NCBI GenBank assembly: GCA_021817045.1
Contig: JAKAWG010000048.1
Location: forward strand, 1-41,246
DNA length: 41,246 bases
Source: Acidobacteriota bacterium
GTDB lineage: Bacteria > Acidobacteriota > Terriglobia > UBA7540
Direction of reading: 5' to 3'
The notes under the pieces were generated by a model that made no database searches, was not told where the DNA came from, and saw nothing but the letters and a program-made list of their open reading frames with translations. Every line of letters starts with the position of its first letter. The stretch's first letter is position 1. Both the position numbers and the translations under genes were made by a program. Of this stretch, positions 33,937 to 41,246 are shown in pieces.

Positions 33937-36057
33937 ATGAATCGCAGACGATTTCTGAGCGATGTCATGGCGGGCGCTGCAGGCGCGCCGCTTTTCAAAA
34001 CACCGCCCTTGCACGCTGACACTCCCACCGCGCTTTTCCCTCGCGCTCAGTGGATCGAGAACGGCCTGATCGATGCTGGCGGCTCGCACTATCCCAAACT
34101 CTACGGTCTCTCGCACGAGCCCTACATCTTCGTCGTGCGGCGTGGCGGGCAAAAGCTCAACGCTCATGAAATTTACGAACAGGCCCAGAGTGAAGCGGTG
34201 ATTCGACACCTGAGGGAGCAGGGAGTTGAAGTCTTCCATACCCACTTATACAAAGGCTTCGGCATGGTTGCCGAAATGCCTGAAATGGAAGACGCTAGGC
34301 GCGCGGCATCCATTGCCCACCGTTATGGCATGAAAGTGGATACGTATATCCAGTGGAATACGATGATGTATGAGACTTTCTTTGCTGAGGAGCCCAGAGC
34401 GAAAGACTGGATTCAGCGGGATGTCACGGGCCTGCCCATCCTGCTCACTTACGGGTATCAGCAGTCGTTTCGTTACCGGCCATGCTTTTCCTGCCAGGAA
34501 TATCTTGATTACCTCAAGAAAGTCGTCCGATACGCGGTGGAAGAAGCCAAAACGGACTTCATTCACCTCGATAACTTCGACTTGAACCCTGAGCCCGACT
34601 CGTGCCATTGCCGATGGTGCGTAGAGGGATTCCGGAATTTTCTCAAAGCCAAGTATTCGCAGCAGGAGCGTCGCGAGCGCTTCGGCTTCGAGAACGTGGA
34701 CTTTATGAATCCTCCCCAATGGAACCTCCAGAATCCGCCGCAGAGGCTGGAGATTATTTCCGATCCCGCCTTTCAGGAATGGGTGGATTACCGCTGCCAA
34801 ATGATGGCCGGAGCTTTGAAGCAAGTATCGCTTTTCGCCAGGTCCTTGAACCGAAACGTTGCCATCGAAATTAACCCGGGTGGCCTTGATGGAGAAAATT
34901 GCGCCTGGGTGCGCGGTATTGACCACCCGCGGCTTCTCAAGTGGACCGACGCTTTCTGGTCAGAGGAAGATGACCCGCCCAGTTATCTCAAGGATGGCCG
35001 GCTGATTTCAAAGATTCGCAGCTTCAAGCTGGCCAGAGCCTGCAACAATATTCTGATGACGTACATTAGCGCAGACGCCGTCGCCATGGCAGAGTGCCTG
35101 TCGTTCAACCAGACGCTGGGATATGTTGGTGAAGACCCGCTTTCCCCCGAAATGCTCAAATACGTCCGGTTCTACCGGGAGAATCGCGACCTTTACGTTG
35201 GAACGCAGGATGTGGCTACGGTCGCGGTGCTGCGCTCCTACGCCTCCATCGCCTATCACAATGCGCGCGCCCAGTTGAGCGCCATCCTGGTGGAGCAAGC
35301 TCTGATCCAGAGCAGGATGCCATTTGACCTGATTTTCGATGCTAAGCTCCATGATCTTTCAAGATACCGAGTCGTTGTCCTGCCGGATTCTGAGTGCCTT
35401 TCAAACGAGCAGATCGCTCTGATTCGCAGCTTCGTCGAAAATGGCGGAGGGATAGTTGGCATCGGACAGGCTGGCCTTTACGATGAATGGCGGCGTGTGA
35501 GGGTTGAGCCAGGTCTGAAGGGGCTTCTTGAGGGGCAGCAACCCATCCAGGATTATGAACAAGAAAAGGTCAAGGCGCTGTCGCCCTCAGCGAAGTCTGC
35601 TGTTCGGCGAGAGTGTGGGAAGGGGCGAGTTGTCTACGTTTCGGAGGCAAAATACGATGGCCCGCTGCCTAAGATGGAGCCGTATTTCACTATTGGCAAC
35701 CGGTACTGGAAACAGCCCGGCAATTCAGCGGAACTCCTTGAATCCATTCGATGGGCTGCAAGAGGTGACATTCCACTCGAAGTCAGCGGGCCGGAATATC
35801 TCGTCGCGAATCTCGTGGAGCACTTTGACCGGCGGCAAAGGATGCTGCACCTCGTCAACTATAACGCGCACGAGACGCCTGTGATCGAGTCGGTTCGCGT
35901 CCGAATGCGCTTGCCGGGAACGAACCCGGCAAAGCGGATCGACGTGTTTTCCCCGGACACCGCGCCACAGAGGCTCCGCTTCCAAGCCACGGGCTCCCAG
36001 GCATCGTTTGTTCTTTCGGAAGTACGGACGTATGCGGTGGTTGTACCGAGTTGGTGA
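33937..36057 (+). CDS. Tat-exported putative glycosidase with glutamine-amidotransferase-like (trimerisation) domain
   Basis: A 706-residue protein; the ATG has AAGGAATGAA just upstream. The N-terminus MNRRRFLSDVMAGAAGAPLF is a Tat signal. Residues about 60-400 form a TIM-barrel-like region (EAVIRHLREQGVEVFHTHLY, YGMKVDTYIQWNTMMYE, DFIHLDNFDLNP, AIEINPGGLDGENCAW) resembling the GHL6/GH42-type putative hydrolases. Residues about 440-560 resemble the beta-galactosidase trimerisation domain (YRVVVLPDSECLSNEQIALI, FVENGGGIVGIG). The C-terminus is a beta-sandwich. Glu and Asp candidates are present, but a catalytic pair cannot be fixed by eye. The cluster position next to nagA suggests degradation of an amino-sugar or galactose-containing glycan. 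Confidence 0.78.
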   Translation: MNRRRFLSDVMAGAAGAPLFKTPPLHADTPTALFPRAQWIENGLIDAGGSHYPKLYGLSHEPYIFVVRRGGQKLNAHEIYEQAQSEAVIRHLREQGVEVFHTHLYKGFGMVAEMPEMEDARRAASIAHRYGMKVDTYIQWNTMMYETFFAEEPRAKDWIQRDVTGLPILLTYGYQQSFRYRPCFSCQEYLDYLKKVVRYAVEEAKTDFIHLDNFDLNPEPDSCHCRWCVEGFRNFLKAKYSQQERRERFGFENVDFMNPPQWNLQNPPQRLEIISDPAFQEWVDYRCQMMAGALKQVSLFARSLNRNVAIEINPGGLDGENCAWVRGIDHPRLLKWTDAFWSEEDDPPSYLKDGRLISKIRSFKLARACNNILMTYISADAVAMAECLSFNQTLGYVGEDPLSPEMLKYVRFYRENRDLYVGTQDVATVAVLRSYASIAYHNARAQLSAILVEQALIQSRMPFDLIFDAKLHDLSRYRVVVLPDSECLSNEQIALIRSFVENGGGIVGIGQAGLYDEWRRVRVEPGLKGLLEGQQPIQDYEQEKVKALSPSAKSAVRRECGKGRVVYVSEAKYDGPLPKMEPYFTIGNRYWKQPGNSAELLESIRWAARGDIPLEVSGPEYLVANLVEHFDRRQRMLHLVNYNAHETPVIESVRVRMRLPGTNPAKRIDVFSPDTAPQRLRFQATGSQASFVLSEVRTYAVVVPSW

Positions 36058-36190
36058 CGATTGATCTGGAGGTCCAAATTGATCAAATGATGTGTGGCAA
36101 ATCGCTCCAGCGTAACGAGGACGTTGCCGTTCTTCAAACTTACGCTTCGGACATCAGGCGGGCAGCGAGTGAGGGCGTGCTGTGATGCGC

Positions 36191-36208
36191 CGTCGTCTCC
36201 CGACGACG
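36191..36208. repeat. Short GC hairpin
   Basis: GTCGTC-TCCC-GACGAC with one further C-G pair forms a compact stem between the putative glycosidase and the insertion element. It has no T run and so is not a clear intrinsic terminator. It resembles the hairpins of the cloverleaf repeats in using a short pyrimidine-rich loop. Confidence 0.5.
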
Positions 36209-36348
36209 CGACCCTTTCAGGTATAGCCTGCCAGTGGCGATCCGATTGAAGCAAAACACAAACCGCAACGGTCATGATGAGATAGAGTTACCACCGTACG
36301 AGCCGCAAGAATGCTGCACGAGGAAATCGAACGTGGCCATGCCGTTCC

Positions 36349-38339
36349 TAGTCGAAGTTCGTCACGGTCGATGCGGTTTTGATTATTTTGACGCCCGACG
36401 ATTCGGCAAGCATTTTGTTTTCAGTTCCAGCTCGCTGGAAAGCCGATGTAGTGAAAACCTACCCTCTTGTTTTTGGCTGTTGATAGCTGGCAACATCAGC
36501 AGCGATGTTCTTGCGACCATATCGGATTGCAAAGGACGGCCAAACTCACACGTACTGGTCGCTGGTGGAAACGGTGCGCACGCCCGATGGGCCGTGCCAG
36601 CGCACGATCGGCTATCTGGGCGAATTGAAGTCCTCGGCGCAATCGCGCTGGCTGAAGGCGATCGAGGTTTTCAACGAGCAGGGCGAGCGCCGGCAGTTGA
36701 AGCTGTTCCCTTCCGACGTTGAGCCACCCGAGAACGACCCTGATGTGGCGCAGGTTTGAGTCAAGAAGATTCGGCTGGAGCGGGTACGGCAGTTCGGGAA
36801 CTGTTTTCTGGGTTGGGAACTGTGGAAGCGGCTGGGGCTGGACTGGTTTTGGGAAGCGCTGCTCGACGGGCAGCGTGCCGACGTGTCGTGGTCTCGGGTG
36901 GCGGCGCTTTTGGCAATCAATCGGCTGTGCGCCCCGGCGAGCGAATTGGGGATCGAGGAGCGCTGGTATCCGGCCACCGCGCTGGACGATCTGCTGGGTT
37001 TTCCCACCGGGGCGGTGAACGATTCGCGGCTTTACCGCTGCCTGGACCACTTGCTGCCGCACAAGTCGAAACTGGAGCGGCATCTGAAACAGCGTTACGG
37101 AGAACTGTTCGCCGCCGAGTTTGACGTGCTGCCCTACGATCTGACGAGCAGCTATGTGGAGGGCCAGGCGGAGAAAAACCCGATGATGCAGCGCGGCTAC
37201 TCGCGCGACCATCGTCCCGATTGCAAGCAGGTGGTGATCGCGCTGATCGTCAATGCGGAGGGGTTCCCGCTGAGCTACGAGACCTTCGACGGGAACCGAG
37301 CCGACGCGACCACGCTGGAAGCGGTGATGCGGATGGTGGAGCGTAAGTACGGGCGGGCACGGCGCATCTGGGTGTTTGGCCGGGGCATCGTGAGCGAAGA
37401 GAATCTGGCGTCGCTGCGGAAGCGGGGCAGCCAATATGTGATGGGCACGCCGCGCTCGAAGCTGAAAGCGGTGGAGAAAGAGCTGCTGGAAGACGGTTGG
37501 ACGAAGGTGCGCGAGGAGGTCGAGGCCAAGCTGGTCCCGATCCTGCCGAACGGGACGGAGACTTACGTCCTGTGTCGTTCGACGGCGCGGCGGGAAAAAG
37601 AGCGGGCGATTCGCCGCCGCTTCTCGACGCGCATCGAGCGCGCGCTGAAGAACCTGACCCGGCAAGTGGAGCATGGCCAACTGAAGGATCGGTCGAAGAT
37701 TGAGCGACGGTTGGGAAAAATCCAGGCGCGTCATCCGCAGGTGGCCGATCTTTATACGATGAGCCTCACCGAGCGCGAGGGTCGGCCGGGGATCGAGTGG
37801 AAACTTATCGAAGAACGTCGGGCGTGGCGCGAGGCGCGCGAAGGCGCCTACCTGCTGCGCACCAATCTGGAGGGCGAATCGGCCGAAGATCTGCGGAGGA
37901 AATACATCCAGCTCACCGAAGCCGAGGCGGCCTTCCGGGCGCTGAAAAGTGAATTGTCGATCCGGCCGTTGTTTCATCAAATCGAGCCTCGGGTCAAGGC
38001 CCACATCCTGGTGGCGTTTCTGGGTTACGCGCTCTGGGTGACGCTGAAACATCTGTTGCGGCGAAGCGATTGTGAGCTTTCGCCAGCTCGGGCGCTAGCA
38101 CTGCTTTCCACACTGCAGAGCGCCGACCTTGTTCTGCCGACCACCGACGGCCGCCAGTTACGCTTACGGCGTATTACCGAGCCCAGCCCAGAACAGAAAC
38201 AACTCCTGAACCGATTGAAGGTTTCGCTGCCTGAGCACCTCAGATTCGAACTGAAATGTAGTGAAAACTCGGCGATGGCCTGAACTGATTTCAAAGCACT
38301 TACAGTACGTTCAACCCGTTTTGTGACGAACTTCGGCTA
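36349..38339 (+). mobile_element. IS1634-type insertion sequence, decayed
   Basis: Terminal inverted repeats are visible: TAGTCGAAGTTCGTCAC at 36349-36365 and, inverted, GTGACGAACTTCGGCTA at 38323-38339, matching 16 of 17 positions. The roughly 2 kb span holds one transposase frame, as in IS1634/IS4-type elements. No clear target duplication is seen at the outer edges. An additional 13-base direct repeat, ATGTAGTGAAAAC, occurs at 36446-36458 and 38256-38268, the second inside the transposase 3' end. Confidence 0.8.
36505..38283 (+). pseudogene. IS1634-family transposase with internal TGA and altered second catalytic residue
   Basis: The frame from ATG 36505 starts MFLRPYRIAKDGQTHTYWSL, typical of IS1634-like transposases, and runs to the TGA at 36757-36759. 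The same frame then continues VKKIRLERVRQFGNCFLGWE without a shift and on to 38283, so one base change (probably CGA to TGA) splits the gene. Features of the DDE family follow: YDLTSSYVEG (Asp at 37138-37140), YSRDHRPDCKQVVIALIV, and TEAEAAFRALKSEL near 37917-37950. The segment usually reading MDRG is here VFGRGIVSEENL, with Gly at 37378-37380, so the second catalytic Asp appears lost. With two lesions the element is probably unable to move by itself. Confidence 0.85.
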
Positions 38340-38536
38340 ACTCTGCGGACGATTCGAATCACTGAAGCATCATGCAGTTCGATAGGTAAGCACGCCAAGT
38401 CGCGTGCGCAGGGACATCGTCGTCCGTATCAGTTTAGGCTTGGTATGGACATGGTCAGTGCCAAGCAGCCCGCAACTCAGGACTCGCACAGCCTCGCTTT
38501 CCGCACAATCTGGTTGAGGCCGGAGGAGGCTCTGCT
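38284..38536. other. Gap between the insertion element and a convergent gene
   Basis: It holds the right inverted repeat of the element (to 38339) and about 200 bases with no supported gene or strong palindrome. Confidence 0.4.
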
Positions 38537-40669
38537 CTATTGAGGACCTATAGGACTGAGATTGATAGGTTTGAAACCGATACTGAGCGCCGGCGAACCG
38601 GGTTTGAGAGCAAAGTCTCCTTCGGAGGGGTCCACAAATAACGGATTGGCGATCCGCGAGTGACGGTCCTGACCTCGTGCTTGCCATTCGGCAAAAGTCC
38701 ACTTCCCAAATCGGATCGGCTGGCCATCGGATCGATAGTAGAGATTATGATCGAAGTCATATTCGTTATCAGCCCAGGTTCCGTCCAGAAGCTGTCCCGA
38801 ATTCCAATAAACAACGTTGTGCTCGAACCTGAAACTCACATGCGGTTCCTCGTGTGAGCGCCGGATCTGGAAGTTTTTCCCGTAGGCAAAGATATTGTTC
38901 CTGACAATGTTATTCGCCCCGTAGTTTTGATGGAAGCCTCCGTCTTCGGTACGGTACACAACATTGTCCTCGATCAGAATATCGCTGCTGCCTTCGTCTG
39001 TATAAAGCCCCCAGCCTCCATACCGGTAGCGGCTCACATCATGGCAGACATTGTTTCGTTCGACGGTGCCCGGCTGCACCCCCAGCGTATAAATGCAGCC
39101 CATATCACTGAGCATTCCCTGGCCGATGTCATAGATCTTGTTGAACTCGATGTTGTTGCCTCTGGCCGATGTCGGCCCGTATCCCCACGTCCAGCCCACT
39201 GAGATGCCGGTGTAATAGCTATTGTTGATTTCGTTGTGCAAGATGGTGTTGTCGCTGCTCTCGCCAACCCAGATCCCCACGCCTCCCGGGAAGACCCGGC
39301 CAATATCGTGAATATGATCGTCGGAGACAATGTTGTCCACTGTTGCCTGTCCCTGGTCGTTCGGGTCCTTCGGATCACCGATCTTGACCCCTCCCGCCCC
39401 AAGGTCGTACATATCGTTCCCGATGATCCGGTCATCCTCAGAGCCTTGGCGAATCCCCCACCACTGCCTCGCTCCCCCGCCAAACGCAACAGCATACTCT
39501 CCCAGGTGCGCAAAGACGCACCTTTCAATATCGATGGAGCGAGTTCCCATCCCTTCAACCGCCGCCGGAATGTCATAGGCCGCCTGCAAGTCTGCATAGC
39601 CGTTCGGACCTATCGACCAGTCAGTATAGCTGAATGTCAATCCGCAAAATCGAATGTCGTGGACCCAACCCTCACCACTCCATCCCTCGAAACGCACCAA
39701 CTGCTTCAGCACTGGCGCAATCACCTGAACGCCATTCATCTTTTCTCCCGGCTCGGGCCGATAGTAGAGAATCCCACTCTGCCGGTCCAGATACCATTCA
39801 CCTGGAGCGTCCAGCGCATCGATCGTGTTCTCGACCCAGTAACGCGCATTATCCTCACGGTTTGACGGAGCTGGAGTTCCTGACAGCGTCACCGTGTGCG
39901 ACACTTCATCAACGCTGCGGATATACATCCTGAGTTCCGCCCAGGCCTGCAGGACGACCACTTCGACATGGCGTTGCGCGGCCCAGCTAGGCCGAATATC
40001 ACCTTCATGGAACTTGAATGTTGCTCGCTTCCCCAGACGGACCTTTCCGTCCACATGGAAAAAACCTGTGTTCGGGCTGCGCGCCCGCCGCCTCCGATGA
40101 CCGTTAACAAAGAGCTCATGGAAGTACCACTTACCCTCCCTTACTTCCGGTAGACGTGCCATCCAAAGCTCTCCCCCGGCTTGTGCCACAAGCTTTCTGT
40201 TCGTCGCTGGCTTCCAACCGGTAATTTCTGTTCCTCCGCTTAAGATTGGCCTCTCGCCCGGAAAGGCTGCGTAGGTAATAGGATCCTGAGGCGTGCCCGA
40301 GTCCTTCGGGGTAAAGACCAGAGGTTTTGAGAGATCGTATTGGCCGCCTCGAATGTATACGGTTATCGGCTTATTAAGCGCTCCGCTGGCTTTCAAAGCA
40401 CGGATCGCCTTTTGTGCCCTCAGCAAAGTTCGAAAGGGGCCATCCGTGCCGCTTGAGTTCGGCTTGGCCATTTTTCCCGACCATACGTCGTTACCATTTG
40501 TCGCAACATAGAAAACCGTTTGCGCCCTGGCCTGGGGAACCTCCGAAGCGTTGCACTCGCAGCGACTAACGTCGGCGCGTCCTGCACTGCGCGCCCAAGG
40601 GACTCGTGGCTGCGCCATCATCAGTAGCATCACGAGAGAACCCAGCACGATCAGCATTGATGTCTTCAT
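38537..40669 (-). CDS. Exported right-handed parallel beta-helix protein
   Basis: The ATG at 40669 has GGAGG seven bases upstream and gives 710 residues; a frame extension to 40702 is unlikely. A Sec signal MKTSMLIVLGSLVMLLMMAQ leads. The mature part begins VFYVATNGNDVWSGKMAKPN, the same N-cap as the beta-helix protein at 5-7 kb, and the two share GEWYLDRQSGILYYRPEPG. Rungs between about 330 and 640 contain NTILHNEINNSYYTGISVGW and NIEFNKIYDIGQGMLSDMGC. The C-terminus ends PALSIGFKPINLSPIGPQ, a normal end for this family. It is presumably a polysaccharide lyase or binding protein; the active site is not assigned. Confidence 0.85.
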   Translation of the reverse strand: MKTSMLIVLGSLVMLLMMAQPRVPWARSAGRADVSRCECNASEVPQARAQTVFYVATNGNDVWSGKMAKPNSSGTDGPFRTLLRAQKAIRALKASGALNKPITVYIRGGQYDLSKPLVFTPKDSGTPQDPITYAAFPGERPILSGGTEITGWKPATNRKLVAQAGGELWMARLPEVREGKWYFHELFVNGHRRRRARSPNTGFFHVDGKVRLGKRATFKFHEGDIRPSWAAQRHVEVVVLQAWAELRMYIRSVDEVSHTVTLSGTPAPSNREDNARYWVENTIDALDAPGEWYLDRQSGILYYRPEPGEKMNGVQVIAPVLKQLVRFEGWSGEGWVHDIRFCGLTFSYTDWSIGPNGYADLQAAYDIPAAVEGMGTRSIDIERCVFAHLGEYAVAFGGGARQWWGIRQGSEDDRIIGNDMYDLGAGGVKIGDPKDPNDQGQATVDNIVSDDHIHDIGRVFPGGVGIWVGESSDNTILHNEINNSYYTGISVGWTWGYGPTSARGNNIEFNKIYDIGQGMLSDMGCIYTLGVQPGTVERNNVCHDVSRYRYGGWGLYTDEGSSDILIEDNVVYRTEDGGFHQNYGANNIVRNNIFAYGKNFQIRRSHEEPHVSFRFEHNVVYWNSGQLLDGTWADNEYDFDHNLYYRSDGQPIRFGKWTFAEWQARGQDRHSRIANPLFVDPSEGDFALKPGSPALSIGFKPINLSPIGPQ

Positions 40670-40711
40670 GGCGCCTCCAGCTGTTACCGGCTGCTCCGCC
40701 AAAAATTGTGT

Positions 40712-41113
40712 TCATCGAACACGCTTACGCGGGTCAGGCCACCAGCCAATGCCCGGCTCATCACTTGCGTAGACCCACACCTGGGAATCAGGCAAAATAG
40801 GCTCAATCGGCGTTGCGTCGCCTTGACATCCCTCCGGCGCAAGGCTCCCATAATACAAGGAGGTGGAAGCCCACAAACCCTCGCAGGGGGATCCGTGACC
40901 ACCCTCGTGACCATCCGCCTGGACCTGAAACGACTGGGCCAGGTGATCGACCTTCGGCGCGCCGGTGAATCCGCGCTTATAAAACCAGCTCGTTCTTAGC
41001 CGGTCACAGGCCTCGTGCCACAACGAGTCGCTGGCGTTAAAGTGACAACCATCTGTACACTCCTCGCCTTGAACCGAGATGTCGAGAGTTTGGCACAGCC
41101 TCTCATAGGCATA
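40712..41113 (-). pseudogene. C-terminal remnant of an unknown protein
   Basis: The frame is open from 41113 (just after an in-frame TAA at 41114-41116) to the stop at 40712. It encodes a protein-like stretch including CHFNASDSLWHEACDRL, APKVDHLAQSFQVQADGHE and ILPDSQVWVYASDEPGIGWW, ending in PDPRKRVR. The Trp/His-rich, cysteine-containing composition looks like a real, probably exported, protein. There is no credible start: the only near candidate is a TTG at 41023. It is therefore read as the 3' end of a gene cut off upstream, probably by the insertion of the element that begins near 41.2 kb. I do not recognise its family. Confidence 0.5.
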
Positions 41114-41203
41114 TTAACTAAACTCCCGCATCGGCTCTTCCAACATACTAAGCCGCGCATAAGTAAGTAGAGATGACAGGAGGCTATCGACTATACTTCC
41201 GGT

Positions 41204-41246
41204 ATGTCCAAGCGAGACGCCCGGAAGTTGGATCACAAGACGCTGG
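41204..41246 (+). CDS. Start of a probable transposase, 3' partial
   Basis: The final bases encode MSKRDARKLDHKTL from an ATG at 41204 before the window ends. The opening resembles the N-terminal helix-turn-helix of IS630-type transposases, which start with a short basic leader before a DNA-binding domain. With 14 residues the call is weak. Its position next to the truncated remnant at 40.7-41.1 kb fits an insertion event. Confidence 0.45.
   Translation, partial: MSKRDARKLDHKTL

Noticed and set aside
25917..36759. UGA recoding (selenocysteine or alternative code)
   Set aside because: No SECIS-like hairpin was seen, the replaced residues differ, and intact neighbours end in TGA.
36496..38052. 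518-residue minus-strand frame
   Set aside because: It is antisense to the IS transposase, Arg/His/Leu-rich, and has no domain; it is a codon shadow.

Overview
The window is about 41 kb of moderately GC-rich bacterial DNA that looks like an Acidobacteriota chromosome or bin (Terriglobia/Bryobacter-Solibacter type). The clues are an SBBP beta-propeller protein with choice-of-anchor D-type domains, a DUF4382-like Ser/Thr-rich lipoprotein, many Tat-exported glycoside hydrolases and beta-helix proteins, and abundant imperfect intergenic palindromes. This assignment comes from protein style, not from a marker gene; no rRNA or tRNA was recognised.

Layout. 1-9.4 kb: a truncated giant surface protein, a purN-tyrS housekeeping pair that overlaps by one base, an exported beta-helix protein, a small exported carboxypeptidase-regulatory-like protein that overlaps an unannotated 58-residue LysW-like zinc protein, and a trans-sulfuration PLP enzyme. 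9.4-12.7 kb: an accessory stretch with small genes, an XRE/coiled-coil regulator, a divergent strong promoter, a structured promoter-to-terminator RNA candidate, a Cys/His small protein and a helix-turn-helix protein. 12.7-18.6 kb: a TIGR01777 epimerase-like protein, a lipoprotein, an RHS fragment cut at both ends, and an IPT/beta-helix exported protein.

19-36 kb is a carbohydrate-handling region: a GH38-like enzyme, a UroD-family protein, a clan GH-A glycosidase, then a minus-strand operon (GMC oxidoreductase, NAD epimerase, DapA-family aldolase/lyase, GNAT), then a plus-strand set (Tat-exported unknown, nagB remnant, nagA, and a putative glycosidase with a glutamine-amidotransferase-like domain). 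Five proteins in the window carry twin-arginine signals. The set reads as export of enzymes attacking glycans, with cytoplasmic handling of amino sugars and oxidised sugars.

36.3-41.2 kb: a decayed IS1634-type element with visible terminal inverted repeats, a third beta-helix protein, a C-terminal remnant of an unknown protein, and the first codons of what looks like another transposase. Decay is a theme: the transposase, GNAT, epimerase and nagB remnant are each interrupted by an in-frame TGA, and the epimerase also has two frameshifts.

The most interesting items are the LysW-like protein that stops at EDW without the usual Gly-Glu tail, the divergent XRE/RNA locus with a palindrome inside the promoter, the cloverleaf-like intergenic repeats at three sites, and the cluster of TGA interruptions.
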